Assembly: GCA_040219275.1 (NCBI GenBank)
Contig: JAVJSU010000039.1
Location: 248,001 to 312,000, forward strand
DNA length: 64,000 nt
Source of the DNA: JAVJSU01 sp040219275
GTDB taxonomy: Bacteria; Chloroflexota; Anaerolineae; Aggregatilineales; Phototrophicaceae
Reading direction: 5' to 3'
Positions 25,732 through 33,186 of this stretch are shown piece after piece (the stretch's first letter is position 1; every line of letters starts with the position of its first letter). The position numbers were made by a program, and so were the translations under genes. The notes under the pieces were generated by a model that was not told the DNA's origin, did no database searches, and saw nothing but the letters and a program-made list of their open reading frames with translations.

Positions 25732-26451
25732 TCAGGCACGGTCATCCGGTGTGGGCGTATACTCACCTTCAATCCACGCCTCACTATCCGGACTCATTTC
25801 TTTTTTCCAGACAGGCACAATTTCCTTCAGACGATCAATCCCATAGCGCGCCGCCTCAAAACAGCCATCATCACGATGGGCAGATGCACAGGCGATCAAC
25901 ACCGTATTTTGACCGACTGCCAGTTCACCCAATCGCTGTACAATCGCAATGCCCTGCACTTTGTCCCACCGTTCGCGGATTTCATCAGCGACCTGACGCA
26001 TTTTTGCCAGCGCCATCGGCTCATAGGCTTCATAGTTGAGCTTTTCCGTGCGCGGCAGATGCCCTGCTTTGTGCGTCTCCCCGCGTACAAATCCGCTAAA
26101 CAAACACACCGCACCCGTATCCTGTGTCGTAATTGCGGCGATCAGTTCATCATGATCGACTGGTTCAGTGGGCAATCGGAAAATTTCAGGATACCCTACC
26201 TCACCACTTCCACCACTTACAGGCGGGAAAAACGCCACTTCGTCACCATCATGGATCGCCTCTTTGTCGAAGGCATATTCACGATTAACCGACCCCAATG
26301 CCGCTTTCAAATTGGCGCTCATTTCTGGATATTTCACGCTTAATGCCTGCTTTACATCGGCAAGAGTCGCATTTTCGTCTAGCGTCAGGTCGAGCTTGTT
26401 CGTGCCAGCAAGGTCTTTGAGTGTTGCGAACAACAGCACTTTAATTTGCAT
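25732..26451 (-). CDS. Fused molybdopterin synthase, MoaD-MoaE
   Basis: A 239-residue protein joining both subunits of molybdopterin synthase, which inserts two sulfurs into cyclic pyranopterin monophosphate. Residues 1-81 are MoaD, ending in the diagnostic FFPPVSGG (Gly80-Gly81) whose C-terminus normally carries the thiocarboxylate. Residues ~85-239 are MoaE, with GAVCLFSGFVRGE, LNYEAYEPMA and the catalytic VWKKE lysines. The MoaD glycine pair is not at a free C-terminus, so cleavage after Gly81 would be expected for activity, as reported for mycobacterial MoaX. The start overlaps the moaC stop by one base, so the two are translationally coupled. Confidence 0.92.
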   Translation of the reverse strand: MQIKVLLFATLKDLAGTNKLDLTLDENATLADVKQALSVKYPEMSANLKAALGSVNREYAFDKEAIHDGDEVAFFPPVSGGSGEVGYPEIFRLPTEPVDHDELIAAITTQDTGAVCLFSGFVRGETHKAGHLPRTEKLNYEAYEPMALAKMRQVADEIRERWDKVQGIAIVQRLGELAVGQNTVLIACASAHRDDGCFEAARYGIDRLKEIVPVWKKEMSPDSEAWIEGEYTPTPDDRA

Positions 26452-26942
26452 CAGTTTGCGTCCTCTCCGGCGATGTAATCCCCATGCACCCCGCCCCGCT
26501 TTTCTACAAGATGAATATCGCTAATTCGCATCCCACGATCCACCGCTTTCGCCATATCATAGATGGTCAACGCGGCGATGTTCACGGCGGTCAGGGCTTC
26601 CATCTCGACACCTGTTTTGCCAATTGTCCGCGCCGTTGCGGTAATTCTGACGGCATTTGCGGACTCGTCCACTTCAATATCAACCCCGATCTTCGTCAAG
26701 GGTATCGGATGACAGAGCGGAATTAACTCCGATGTACGTTTCGCCGCCATGATTCCGGCGATGCGCGCCACCGTAAGCACATCCCCTTTTTTGAGCGCAC
26801 CCGCTTGAATCAGGCGCAAGGTTTCCGGTTGCATGTAGACCACGCCCGACGCGACGGCAACCCGTTCGCTATCGGGTTTCTCGCCAACATCAACCATATC
26901 GGCGCGCCCTGCGTCATCTAAGTGCGTTAATTTATTGGTCAT
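26451..26942 (-). CDS. moaC: Cyclic pyranopterin monophosphate synthase
   Basis: A 163-residue enzyme that converts the MoaA product into cyclic pyranopterin monophosphate, the substrate of the next gene product. The family core is complete: LCHPIPLTKIGVDIE, the KTGVEMEALTAVNIAALTIY block and the AVDRGMRISDIHLVEKRGG lysine/aspartate region. CAGGAG lies before the ATG. moaA and moaB are not next to it. The last step is encoded separately by moeA at 46.9 kb. Confidence 0.95.
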   Translation of the reverse strand: MTNKLTHLDDAGRADMVDVGEKPDSERVAVASGVVYMQPETLRLIQAGALKKGDVLTVARIAGIMAAKRTSELIPLCHPIPLTKIGVDIEVDESANAVRITATARTIGKTGVEMEALTAVNIAALTIYDMAKAVDRGMRISDIHLVEKRGGVHGDYIAGEDAN

Positions 26943-26975
26943 AAGCTACTCCTGAAGCCCCTATTATAACCTACA

Positions 26976-26999
26976 AAAAAACCACCCGAACAAGGTGGT
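26976..26999 (-). terminator. Intrinsic terminator of the GH-like gene
   Basis: ACCACC 26981-26986 pairs with GGTGGT 26994-26999, followed on the minus strand by eight T residues. A minus-strand TATAAT at 26963-26968 just downstream could serve as the moaC -10. Confidence 0.75.
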
Positions 27000-27047
27000 C
27001 TTTTCAACTCATTTATACACAATAGACGCGCTAAACCCCGCGCCATC

Positions 27048-28505
27048 TTACCCCAATGACTCGACGCGCAACGCACCAATCGTCTCACATGCCGGACAAC
27101 TTCCATCGGGTCGGATAATCGCATAACCACCCTGCGGATCATCGTCGTAACGGTCAAAATCCACGTTCCAGACAATCAGCAAACGCACGGGCAAGCGTTG
27201 GTAATCAGCCGCGATCTGGATCGCCTGCGCCAGCCATTCGGATTGCTCCGCGACAGTTGTTCCACCCGCCCATCCGAAATTAGGGTTAAGTGGCGCGTCA
27301 AAGCCATCCGGAGACAAATAGCCTAATTCAGTGAAACACAGCGGAATATCGGTATTACGGAACGGATACCCCACTCGATCCAACATTAATGGTAAATAGC
27401 GCGTCGGATAATTATCATCACGCGGATCGCCACCGGAAAGATTCGGCGGAATCACGCCCTCGTTATAGTGAATGCCGATGCAATCCGCATAATCCGCCGC
27501 ACCCGCATTCACCATGCCCTGAGTGTAGCGATCATCATTCCACACCCGATCAGACCCAAACGCACCCTCCGCGCCTGTCGGGGCGAGCGCACCCGTAATC
27601 ACCATGACATTCGGATTCACCGCTTTGATCGATGTGTACGCCTGACTCAACATATCCACATAACTCTGTGGATTGATGCGCCCTCGGGGCCACTCACGTT
27701 CGAGGTTCATCTCATTCCAGACTTCAATTGCGCCGGGGTTCAATGCGGCAACCTGACCCAGAAACTCGGCGTAAATCGGGTAATAATCCTCACCGAGTTC
27801 GGTCAATTCGTTCACATCACCGAGCACACTCAGTAAAATTTGGAAACCCGCCGCGTGGGTCGTGTTAATGCGATCCTGTATAACATTCAAGGTGTTTTCA
27901 TCATTCATGCTGTAGGAAATTTGCCATTTCACCCACGTCATACCCGCTTCGTGCATTAAATCCTGCGTGGTTTCGTTGAAATACACCACGTGACCGCCCA
28001 CTTCTAGCGGCAATTCATTGACTGTTTCTGGCGGCGGGACGAGTTCCGGCTCAGGTGGCGTGGCGAGCACCAGATCATTCGGCGGACGCTCAATCACTTC
28101 CACCTGCCCGTCAGCGTCAACAGTCTCATCGTTGGCAATCGTGATCGGCGCGAGTGTATAGTAAACACTTTCGCCACCGCTCAACCGGACATGCAAGCGT
28201 AATTGATACACACCATCAAGTGCAGTTAGCGTGTTCCAATCGAGCAATACCTCATTGACTATAGGAACTGTGCTCGGCAAACTCACAGGAATCCATTGGG
28301 ACGATTCCGCACTATCCGCCTCATACGGCGCGATTTCTAGAAAATAACTTTGCAAGCCTTCCGGATTTACTGTTCCCGTGATCTGCACCGTACCAGAAAC
28401 AACCGTCATGTCTGAAGTCCAGTCAATGCGTATCGGGGCATCGTCCTGTGCGAACGTCATCATAAAAGGCAACGCGAAAAAGATAAGTAACCCTAATCGT
28501 CTCAT
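27048..28505 (-). CDS. Exported GH-A clan-like TIM-barrel protein
   Basis: A 485-residue secreted protein. ATG 28505 follows AAAGGAAC and begins a short signal peptide ending FAQDD. An N-terminal ~150-residue beta-domain with a Pro/Glu linker precedes a TIM barrel resembling cellulase/xylosidase families such as GH5 and GH39. The putative acid/base is Glu in EVWNEMNLEREW and the putative nucleophile is Glu in CFTELGY. Five cysteines lie in the C-terminal half. It is a paralogue of the lipoprotein at 37.9-39.3 kb (shared NEMNLEREW/NEPNLAREW and GALAPTG/AGLAPTG). The substrate is unknown. It is transcribed as a single gene. Confidence 0.75.
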   Translation of the reverse strand: MRRLGLLIFFALPFMMTFAQDDAPIRIDWTSDMTVVSGTVQITGTVNPEGLQSYFLEIAPYEADSAESSQWIPVSLPSTVPIVNEVLLDWNTLTALDGVYQLRLHVRLSGGESVYYTLAPITIANDETVDADGQVEVIERPPNDLVLATPPEPELVPPPETVNELPLEVGGHVVYFNETTQDLMHEAGMTWVKWQISYSMNDENTLNVIQDRINTTHAAGFQILLSVLGDVNELTELGEDYYPIYAEFLGQVAALNPGAIEVWNEMNLEREWPRGRINPQSYVDMLSQAYTSIKAVNPNVMVITGALAPTGAEGAFGSDRVWNDDRYTQGMVNAGAADYADCIGIHYNEGVIPPNLSGGDPRDDNYPTRYLPLMLDRVGYPFRNTDIPLCFTELGYLSPDGFDAPLNPNFGWAGGTTVAEQSEWLAQAIQIAADYQRLPVRLLIVWNVDFDRYDDDPQGGYAIIRPDGSCPACETIGALRVESLG

Positions 28506-28693
28506 CAAGTGTTCCTTTCTACTTAAAAATTCAGTGTAACGGCTAGCGCGTACACACTCAACCAACGCCTGCCCTATTTTGCATATTCAATTCTAATGCC
28601 AAGCCGTTATACTTGAAGCGTTTTACAGAACATATAATTTTGAACAATACCTACCGTTCATCTTTACCTAAAAACTTCAGGGAGAAGCCACCT

Positions 28694-29587
28694 TTGAGCA
28701 TTTTCAATTCAGGCTTGGCAAAAACACGTAAATCCTTTTTCGGGCGTATCGCCACAATGCTCGGCAACACCGAGATTGACGAAGATACATGGGACGACAT
28801 CGAAGCGATTTTGATTCAGGCGGATGTTGGCGTACCTACAACGCAAAAAGTACTCGAAGAGTTAAAATCTCGCGGAATCACCCGCACGGACGACCTGCAA
28901 AAGCAATTGCGTGAAGTGCTGGCAGGCATGTTGCGATTTCCGCCACCGCCGAACATTAGCGGGCGTGAAATCTCAATTGTCTTGATCGTCGGCGTAAACG
29001 GTTCGGGCAAAACAACCTCTATCGGCAAGCTCGCCCATCGCTTGCACACAGTCAATCAACGCCGTGTGATGATCGCCGCCGGAGATACCTTCCGCGCCGC
29101 CGCTATCGATCAGGTCAAATTGTGGGGTGAGCGTGCAGGTGTGCCGGTAGTCGCCAACAATCCCGGTTCAGATGCCGCCGCTGTTGTCCATGATGCCACC
29201 GCCGCCGCCAAAGCCCGTGGATACGACTTGCTACTTGTCGATACCGCTGGACGTTTGCACAACAATTACAACCTGATGGAAGAACTCGCCAAAATCCGCA
29301 ATGTCTCGGATAAAGTTGTCCCCGGCGCACCGCATGAAGTCTGGCTGGTGCTGGACGGCACAACCGGACAGAACGCCATGCAACAGGCGAAGAAGTTCAA
29401 AGAATTGATTGACGTTACCGGCGTGATCGTCACAAAATTGGACGGCACACCGAAAGGCGGTATGGTCTTCTCGGTATTTAATGACCTCGACTTACCCGTC
29501 CATTACATCGGTCTGGGCGAAGGCATCCATGATCTCGTACCCTTCCAGCCGGAAATTTTCGTCAAGAGTCTCTTCGACGAGAATTAA
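28694..29587 (+). CDS. ftsY: Signal recognition particle receptor FtsY
   Basis: A 297-residue SRP GTPase that receives ribosome-SRP complexes at the membrane. The NG domain is complete: P-loop GVNGSGKTTS, DTFRAAAIDQ, DTAGRLHNNYN, TKLDGTPKGG and YIGLGEGIHDLVPF. There is almost no acidic A domain, so it is a minimal form. TTG 28694 is chosen because AGGGAGA lies eight bases upstream and the N domain starts there. The open frame reaches further back to 28613, but without a matching ribosome-binding site. Confidence 0.93.
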   Translation: MSIFNSGLAKTRKSFFGRIATMLGNTEIDEDTWDDIEAILIQADVGVPTTQKVLEELKSRGITRTDDLQKQLREVLAGMLRFPPPPNISGREISIVLIVGVNGSGKTTSIGKLAHRLHTVNQRRVMIAAGDTFRAAAIDQVKLWGERAGVPVVANNPGSDAAAVVHDATAAAKARGYDLLLVDTAGRLHNNYNLMEELAKIRNVSDKVVPGAPHEVWLVLDGTTGQNAMQQAKKFKELIDVTGVIVTKLDGTPKGGMVFSVFNDLDLPVHYIGLGEGIHDLVPFQPEIFVKSLFDEN

Positions 29588-29606
29588 TTGACTTTGGGAC
29601 GCGTGC

Positions 29607-29636
29607 GTAGGGGCAGACCTGGCAGGTCGCCCTTAC
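29607..29636. repeat. REP-like palindrome, GTAGGGGC type
   Basis: A 30-base imperfect palindrome: GTAGGGGC, one unpaired A, GACCTG, central G, CAGGTC and GCCCTTAC. It lies 20 bases after the ftsY stop. A degenerate relative lies at 41990-42019. It may act as a 3' stem-loop. Confidence 0.65.
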
Positions 29637-29703
29637 ACATCAAAATGAAGACAAATTGTTACTTGAGATAAATAAAATCATCATGACTTGAAGAGCAGAA
29701 AAA

Positions 29704-30474
29704 ATCACCAGTTTCCAGAACTCAAAAATCAAGCAGGTCAAGAAACTGCGTGACAAAAAAGGGCGCGAACGTGACGCATTGTTTGTCATTGATGATATGC
29801 GTGATCTCGTGAGGGCGCTGGCGTGTGGCTATACAATCGCCCATGTGTTTTATTGCCCTGAACTGGACACAGACAACGACATTTCGACATTCGAACACGC
29901 AACTATTTATGAAGTCCCGCGTGACATCATGGCGAAAATCAGCTACCGCAGTACACCCTCGTCCATCGTCGCGGTGATGCACCATCCGCAGAACCAACCC
30001 GCGCTTTCAGACATTGGTGCGTCGCGGGTGCTTGGCTTGGTGAATCTACAAAAACCGGGCAACATCGGCGCACTACTCCGCACCGCAGATGCAACCGGCT
30101 TTAAAACGATTCTGCTGATCGACACCTCGCTTGATCTCTACAATCCGAATATCATCCGCAGTAGCACGGGGGCGGTCTTTCTGAACAACATCTATACCGT
30201 CAGCAGTCAGCAGGCATTGGCGTTCTTCCACGAACATGATTACAGCATCGTTGCAGGCATCGTCGATGGGGACACCCCCCTGCCCGAAGTTGATTTTGAG
30301 CGCAAATCCGCAGTCTTACTTGGCACAGAAGATGTTGGACTGGATGATTTCTGGCAAGCACAATGTGATGTCCGCGTAACAATCCCGATGGTTGGTGAAA
30401 TCTCCGACTCATTTAACGTGTCCGTCTCTGGCGCGATTATTATGTACGAAGCCCTTCGCCAAACTCGCTGGTGA
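29704..30474 (+). CDS. SPOUT-class (TrmH/RlmB-type) RNA ribose methyltransferase with a disrupted start
   Basis: A 2'-O-methyltransferase of the SpoU family. The three family motifs are present: QKPGNIGALLRTADATGF, LLGTEDVGLDD and the IPMVGEISDSFNVSVSGAII knot region. The frame codes for the conserved N-terminal signature ITSFQNSKIKQVKKLRDKKG from 29704, but no ATG, GTG or TTG opens it. The in-frame ATG at 29683 is followed two codons later by TGA (29689-29691). Alternatively, one base fewer in the A-run at 29699-29704 would join it to TTG 29688. The first canonical start inside is TTG 29779, which would drop 25 conserved residues. The gene may use a rare start, be frameshifted, or contain a sequencing error. 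Confidence 0.75.
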   Translation: MTSFQNSKIKQVKKLRDKKGRERDALFVIDDMRDLVRALACGYTIAHVFYCPELDTDNDISTFEHATIYEVPRDIMAKISYRSTPSSIVAVMHHPQNQPALSDIGASRVLGLVNLQKPGNIGALLRTADATGFKTILLIDTSLDLYNPNIIRSSTGAVFLNNIYTVSSQQALAFFHEHDYSIVAGIVDGDTPLPEVDFERKSAVLLGTEDVGLDDFWQAQCDVRVTIPMVGEISDSFNVSVSGAIIMYEALRQTRW

Positions 30475-30548
30475 CGGCGGCTAAATCATTCTCCACCGTC
30501 CCATTTATTTCTGAATATCTTTTTAACCAATCCCTTGATTACTTACAG

Positions 30549-30612
30549 AAAGGAGCCGTTTTAGCCGGTTTCCACGTTATTAAACAATCGGCTAAACGGA
30601 ATCATACAAATT
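30549..30612 (+). promoter_or_regulatory. prfB leader: Shine-Dalgarno, hairpin, then start codon
   Basis: AAAGGAG (30549-30555) is followed directly by a stem (30556-30567 with 30589-30599, one bulged T, 21-base loop) and then 13 bases to the prfB ATG. No other Shine-Dalgarno sequence lies near the start. Folding of the hairpin would bring AAAGGAG to working distance, as described for phage T4 gene 38. Confidence 0.5.
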
Positions 30613-31707
30613 ATGAGCGCACTTACAGATCAACTTAACGCGATGATCTCGGAAATAGAAGGGTTGGCAAACCGCTTGAACATCGCTGAAAAAAATGCCA
30701 CCGCCAATGAACTAGAACAACAATCTGCTGATCCAGAATTCTGGAATGATCCTGATGCGGCACAAAAAATCATGCAGAAAATGTCCAAATTACGCGGCGT
30801 GGTCGAACCGTGGCACACCATCGAAGCCCGCCTTGCCGATGCGCTGGAACTCGCCGAGCTTGAAGACCCTGATCTCGCAGAAGACCTTGCCAGCGAAGTC
30901 GAAACGTTACAAAAGCAAGTGGAGAAAATGTCGTTTCAGGCGATGCTCTCCGGCATGTATGACAGTGAAGATGCCATCTTAGCGATTCATGCAGGCGCAG
31001 GTGGCACAGATTCACAGGATTGGGCGGCGATGCTGGAGCGTATGTATATTCGCTGGGCGGAATCAAATCGCTATAAGATCGAGATTTTGGACCGGAGCGA
31101 CGGCGAAGAAGCAGGCATCAAAAGCGTCACCATGAGCATCAGTGGCTATTATGCTTATGGTTATCTTCAGAGCGAACAGGGTGTGCATCGACTGGTACGC
31201 CTCAGCCCGTTTGATTCTGCCAGCCGTCGACACACGTCCTTTGCTAAAGTGGAGCTATGGCCCGATATTCAAGGCGATATTGACATCGAAATTAACGAAA
31301 AAGATTTGCGGATTGATACCTACCGCGCCAGTGGTGCAGGCGGTCAGCATGTCCAGAAAAATGATACTGCCGTTCGCATGACGCATGTCCCCACCGGAAT
31401 CGTCGTGCAATGCCAGAATCAGCGCAGTCAATTGCAAAACCGTGACCGTGCCTTACAGATGCTCAAAGCCCGCTTGCTGGAAATTGAACTTAAGAAGCAA
31501 GAAGCCGAACTCGCCGAACTTAAGGGCGAAAATGTGGATGCTGGCTGGGGCAGTCAAATTCGCTCTTACGTGTTGCATCCCTATCAGATGGTGAAAGACC
31601 TGCGAACCAGCCATGAAGTCGGCAATGTGAACGCCGTTCTCGACGGGCGACTGACCGACTTCATGGAATCTTATCTCAAGTGGAAGATCGAATCTGTCGC
31701 CAATTAA
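30613..31707 (+). CDS. prfB: Peptide chain release factor 2
   Basis: A 364-residue class I release factor for UGA and UAA. The stop-recognition tripeptide SPF (LSPFDSASRRHTSF) identifies RF2, not RF1, and the catalytic GGQ lies in GAGGQHVQKND. The N-terminal coiled coil and C-terminal domain are complete. The usual programmed +1 frameshift (CTT TGA C near codon 25) is absent: codons 21-23 read CGC TTG AAC, an uninterrupted frame. Autoregulation by frameshifting is therefore lost, and the unusual hairpin leader is a candidate replacement. Confidence 0.96.
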   Translation: MSALTDQLNAMISEIEGLANRLNIAEKNATANELEQQSADPEFWNDPDAAQKIMQKMSKLRGVVEPWHTIEARLADALELAELEDPDLAEDLASEVETLQKQVEKMSFQAMLSGMYDSEDAILAIHAGAGGTDSQDWAAMLERMYIRWAESNRYKIEILDRSDGEEAGIKSVTMSISGYYAYGYLQSEQGVHRLVRLSPFDSASRRHTSFAKVELWPDIQGDIDIEINEKDLRIDTYRASGAGGQHVQKNDTAVRMTHVPTGIVVQCQNQRSQLQNRDRALQMLKARLLEIELKKQEAELAELKGENVDAGWGSQIRSYVLHPYQMVKDLRTSHEVGNVNAVLDGRLTDFMESYLKWKIESVAN

Positions 31708-31803
31708 AAGAATTGATACGCTTGTGAAACGCTTTTGTCACGTTTCGTTGTATGCTTAAGGTATTGATTTAGACAATTCGACGATAACAAAGAGGACACG
31801 ACC

Positions 31804-32859
31804 ATGAGCGAAGAATTCGAGCAAAAGTTAGCCTCTGTGCGCCGTAAATTTGACCGCGCACATGATGATGCAGGCTTTGATGACATTTCCCGCGAACTTG
31901 GCACATTATCAGCGACAGTCAACAAACTCACGGCTGATGTCGCCGAAGTACGTAGCCGGGGATATGCCTTCCGCTCCTATCTGGAACATAAAGCTGAAGT
32001 GCTGAACAAAAATTGGGATGATATTCGCCGTCAGGCACAACGTTCAATCGATGATGAACGTGATCGCCTGCGTAGTTCCCTACGCGAGATTGAATCCCGC
32101 CTCGACAAATCCGAAACTGGCGGCAGTGTCGCAATGAAAATGAAATTCGGCGGTGCGGCTGTCAACCTTGATGATATTGATGGCGAAGTCGATGAACTGG
32201 CACGTCTGGTCAGCTCTGCGGAAAGCCGAATCAGACATGCCTTCTCAACAATGGCAAATGACATCAACAGCACCAAACGCCAGATTGACCAGATCAACTG
32301 GTTCATGGACGAAAAAGACGAAGCCAGTTTTGAATTTCTCGCCGGCGAATCGCTCTTTCTTCTCGCCGAAGCCGAGTGGGTGGCTACGGGTAAAGGCAAG
32401 CAAGATCCTGACGGAATCCTTTACCTGACCGATCAGCGCCTCATCTTTGAACAAAAAGAGAAAACCGGCAAGACGTTAGGTTTCTTTGGTGGCAAGATGG
32501 AACAGGAAGTGGAGTGGGAAGTTCCGCTTCATCTGGTTGAAGATGTGAAATCAGAAAATAAAGGCATGTTTGGTGGTAAGGACATGCTGTATTTTACACT
32601 CGGTTCCGGCGCGCCCCATCGTGAAATCACCGTTGAAGTAAAGGGTTCTGCGGATAATAAATTCTGGATGAAGCAGATTAACCGCATGAAAACCGGCGAC
32701 ACAAAAGACGAACGCGCCATCGAACCGGATCCAGAAGTGATCGAATCACTCAAAAATGCCCCGACAGAATGCCATGTCTGTGGCGCAACACTGCCCAAAA
32801 TTATGGCAGGGCAAGCCCAGATCGACTGCCAATATTGCGGTGCAGTCATCCGTATTTAA
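31804..32859 (+). CDS. Coiled-coil, PH/GRAM-like, zinc-ribbon protein of unknown function
   Basis: A 351-residue cytoplasmic protein. Residues ~1-190 are long charged helices likely to form coiled coils (e.g. RSIDDERDRLRSSLREIESR). Residues ~195-310 look like a bacterial PH/GRAM-type beta-domain (GILYLTDQRLIFEQ, LHLVEDVKSENKG). The C-terminus is a four-cysteine zinc ribbon (C323, C326, C342, C345). There is no signal peptide or membrane helix. The combination suggests a scaffold that binds a membrane lipid or protein peptide. GAGGA precedes the ATG. It lies between prfB and the rpoC promoters and appears to be transcribed on its own. Confidence 0.7.
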   Translation: MSEEFEQKLASVRRKFDRAHDDAGFDDISRELGTLSATVNKLTADVAEVRSRGYAFRSYLEHKAEVLNKNWDDIRRQAQRSIDDERDRLRSSLREIESRLDKSETGGSVAMKMKFGGAAVNLDDIDGEVDELARLVSSAESRIRHAFSTMANDINSTKRQIDQINWFMDEKDEASFEFLAGESLFLLAEAEWVATGKGKQDPDGILYLTDQRLIFEQKEKTGKTLGFFGGKMEQEVEWEVPLHLVEDVKSENKGMFGGKDMLYFTLGSGAPHREITVEVKGSADNKFWMKQINRMKTGDTKDERAIEPDPEVIESLKNAPTECHVCGATLPKIMAGQAQIDCQYCGAVIRI

Positions 32860-32875
32860 TCGCCTCTTCATATGA

Positions 32876-32911
32876 TTTCCCCCTCAAATGGGCTGTTAAT
32901 TGAGGGGGAAA
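32876..32911. terminator. Perfect 12-bp hairpin after the coiled-coil gene
   Basis: TTTCCCCCTCAA 32876-32887 pairs exactly with 32900-32911 around a 12-base loop. Neither strand has a T-run, so it may be a Rho-assisted terminator or an insulator in front of the rpoC promoters. Confidence 0.5.
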
Positions 32912-32920
32912 CGTGTGCGC

Positions 32921-32949
32921 TTGACAGAATCAAAATTCGGGACTAAGAT
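32921..32949 (+). promoter_or_regulatory. rpoC promoter P1
   Basis: TTGACA 32921-32926, 17-base spacer, TAAGAT 32944-32949: a near-consensus housekeeping sigma promoter. Confidence 0.75.
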
Positions 32950-32988
32950 GTGAGCAGTGGAAATCTCAATTTTAGACCCCCTCGTTCC

Positions 32989-33017
32989 TTGACATTTCGT
33001 AATAAGGAGCGTATAAT
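32989..33017 (+). promoter_or_regulatory. rpoC promoter P2, full consensus
   Basis: TTGACA 32989-32994, exactly 17 bases, TATAAT 33012-33017. Transcription should start near 33024, right at the first stem of the structured leader, giving a leader of about 163 bases. Confidence 0.88.
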
Positions 33018-33022
33018 TTTCT

Positions 33023-33117
33023 ATCTATGGTCAACTTGCATGTTCACCCCAAAACGGCACAGCGGTGGGTAATTACCCTCACGCTGCTTTGTTGTCTATA
33101 GGGTACGTGCCATAGAT
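33023..33117 (+). promoter_or_regulatory. Structured 5' leader of rpoC
   Basis: An outer 8-bp stem (ATCTATGG 33023-33030 with CCATAGAT 33110-33117) encloses an inner hairpin 33060-33086 made of CAGCG/CGCTG and the perfect palindrome GGGTAATTACCC. Folding would begin at the first transcribed base. About 60 unstructured bases follow before AGGAGG (33175-33180) and the TTG start. It matches no leader family that I recognise. It could be a binding site for an autoregulator, an attenuator, or a stabilising 5' fold. Confidence 0.5.
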
Positions 33118-33186
33118 CACCATTCATGTTCCAAAATAAGTCCCCTAACATTCCTTAATAGTTGTGTCTAGCGCAGGAGGTACGCC

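Noticed and set aside
30613..30690. Expected programmed frameshift in prfB
   Set aside because: No in-frame TGA occurs; the gene reads through in a single frame.
33023..33117. A separate small RNA gene in front of rpoC
   Set aside because: No terminator follows the fold and the same transcript leads to the rpoC Shine-Dalgarno, so a leader is the simpler reading.
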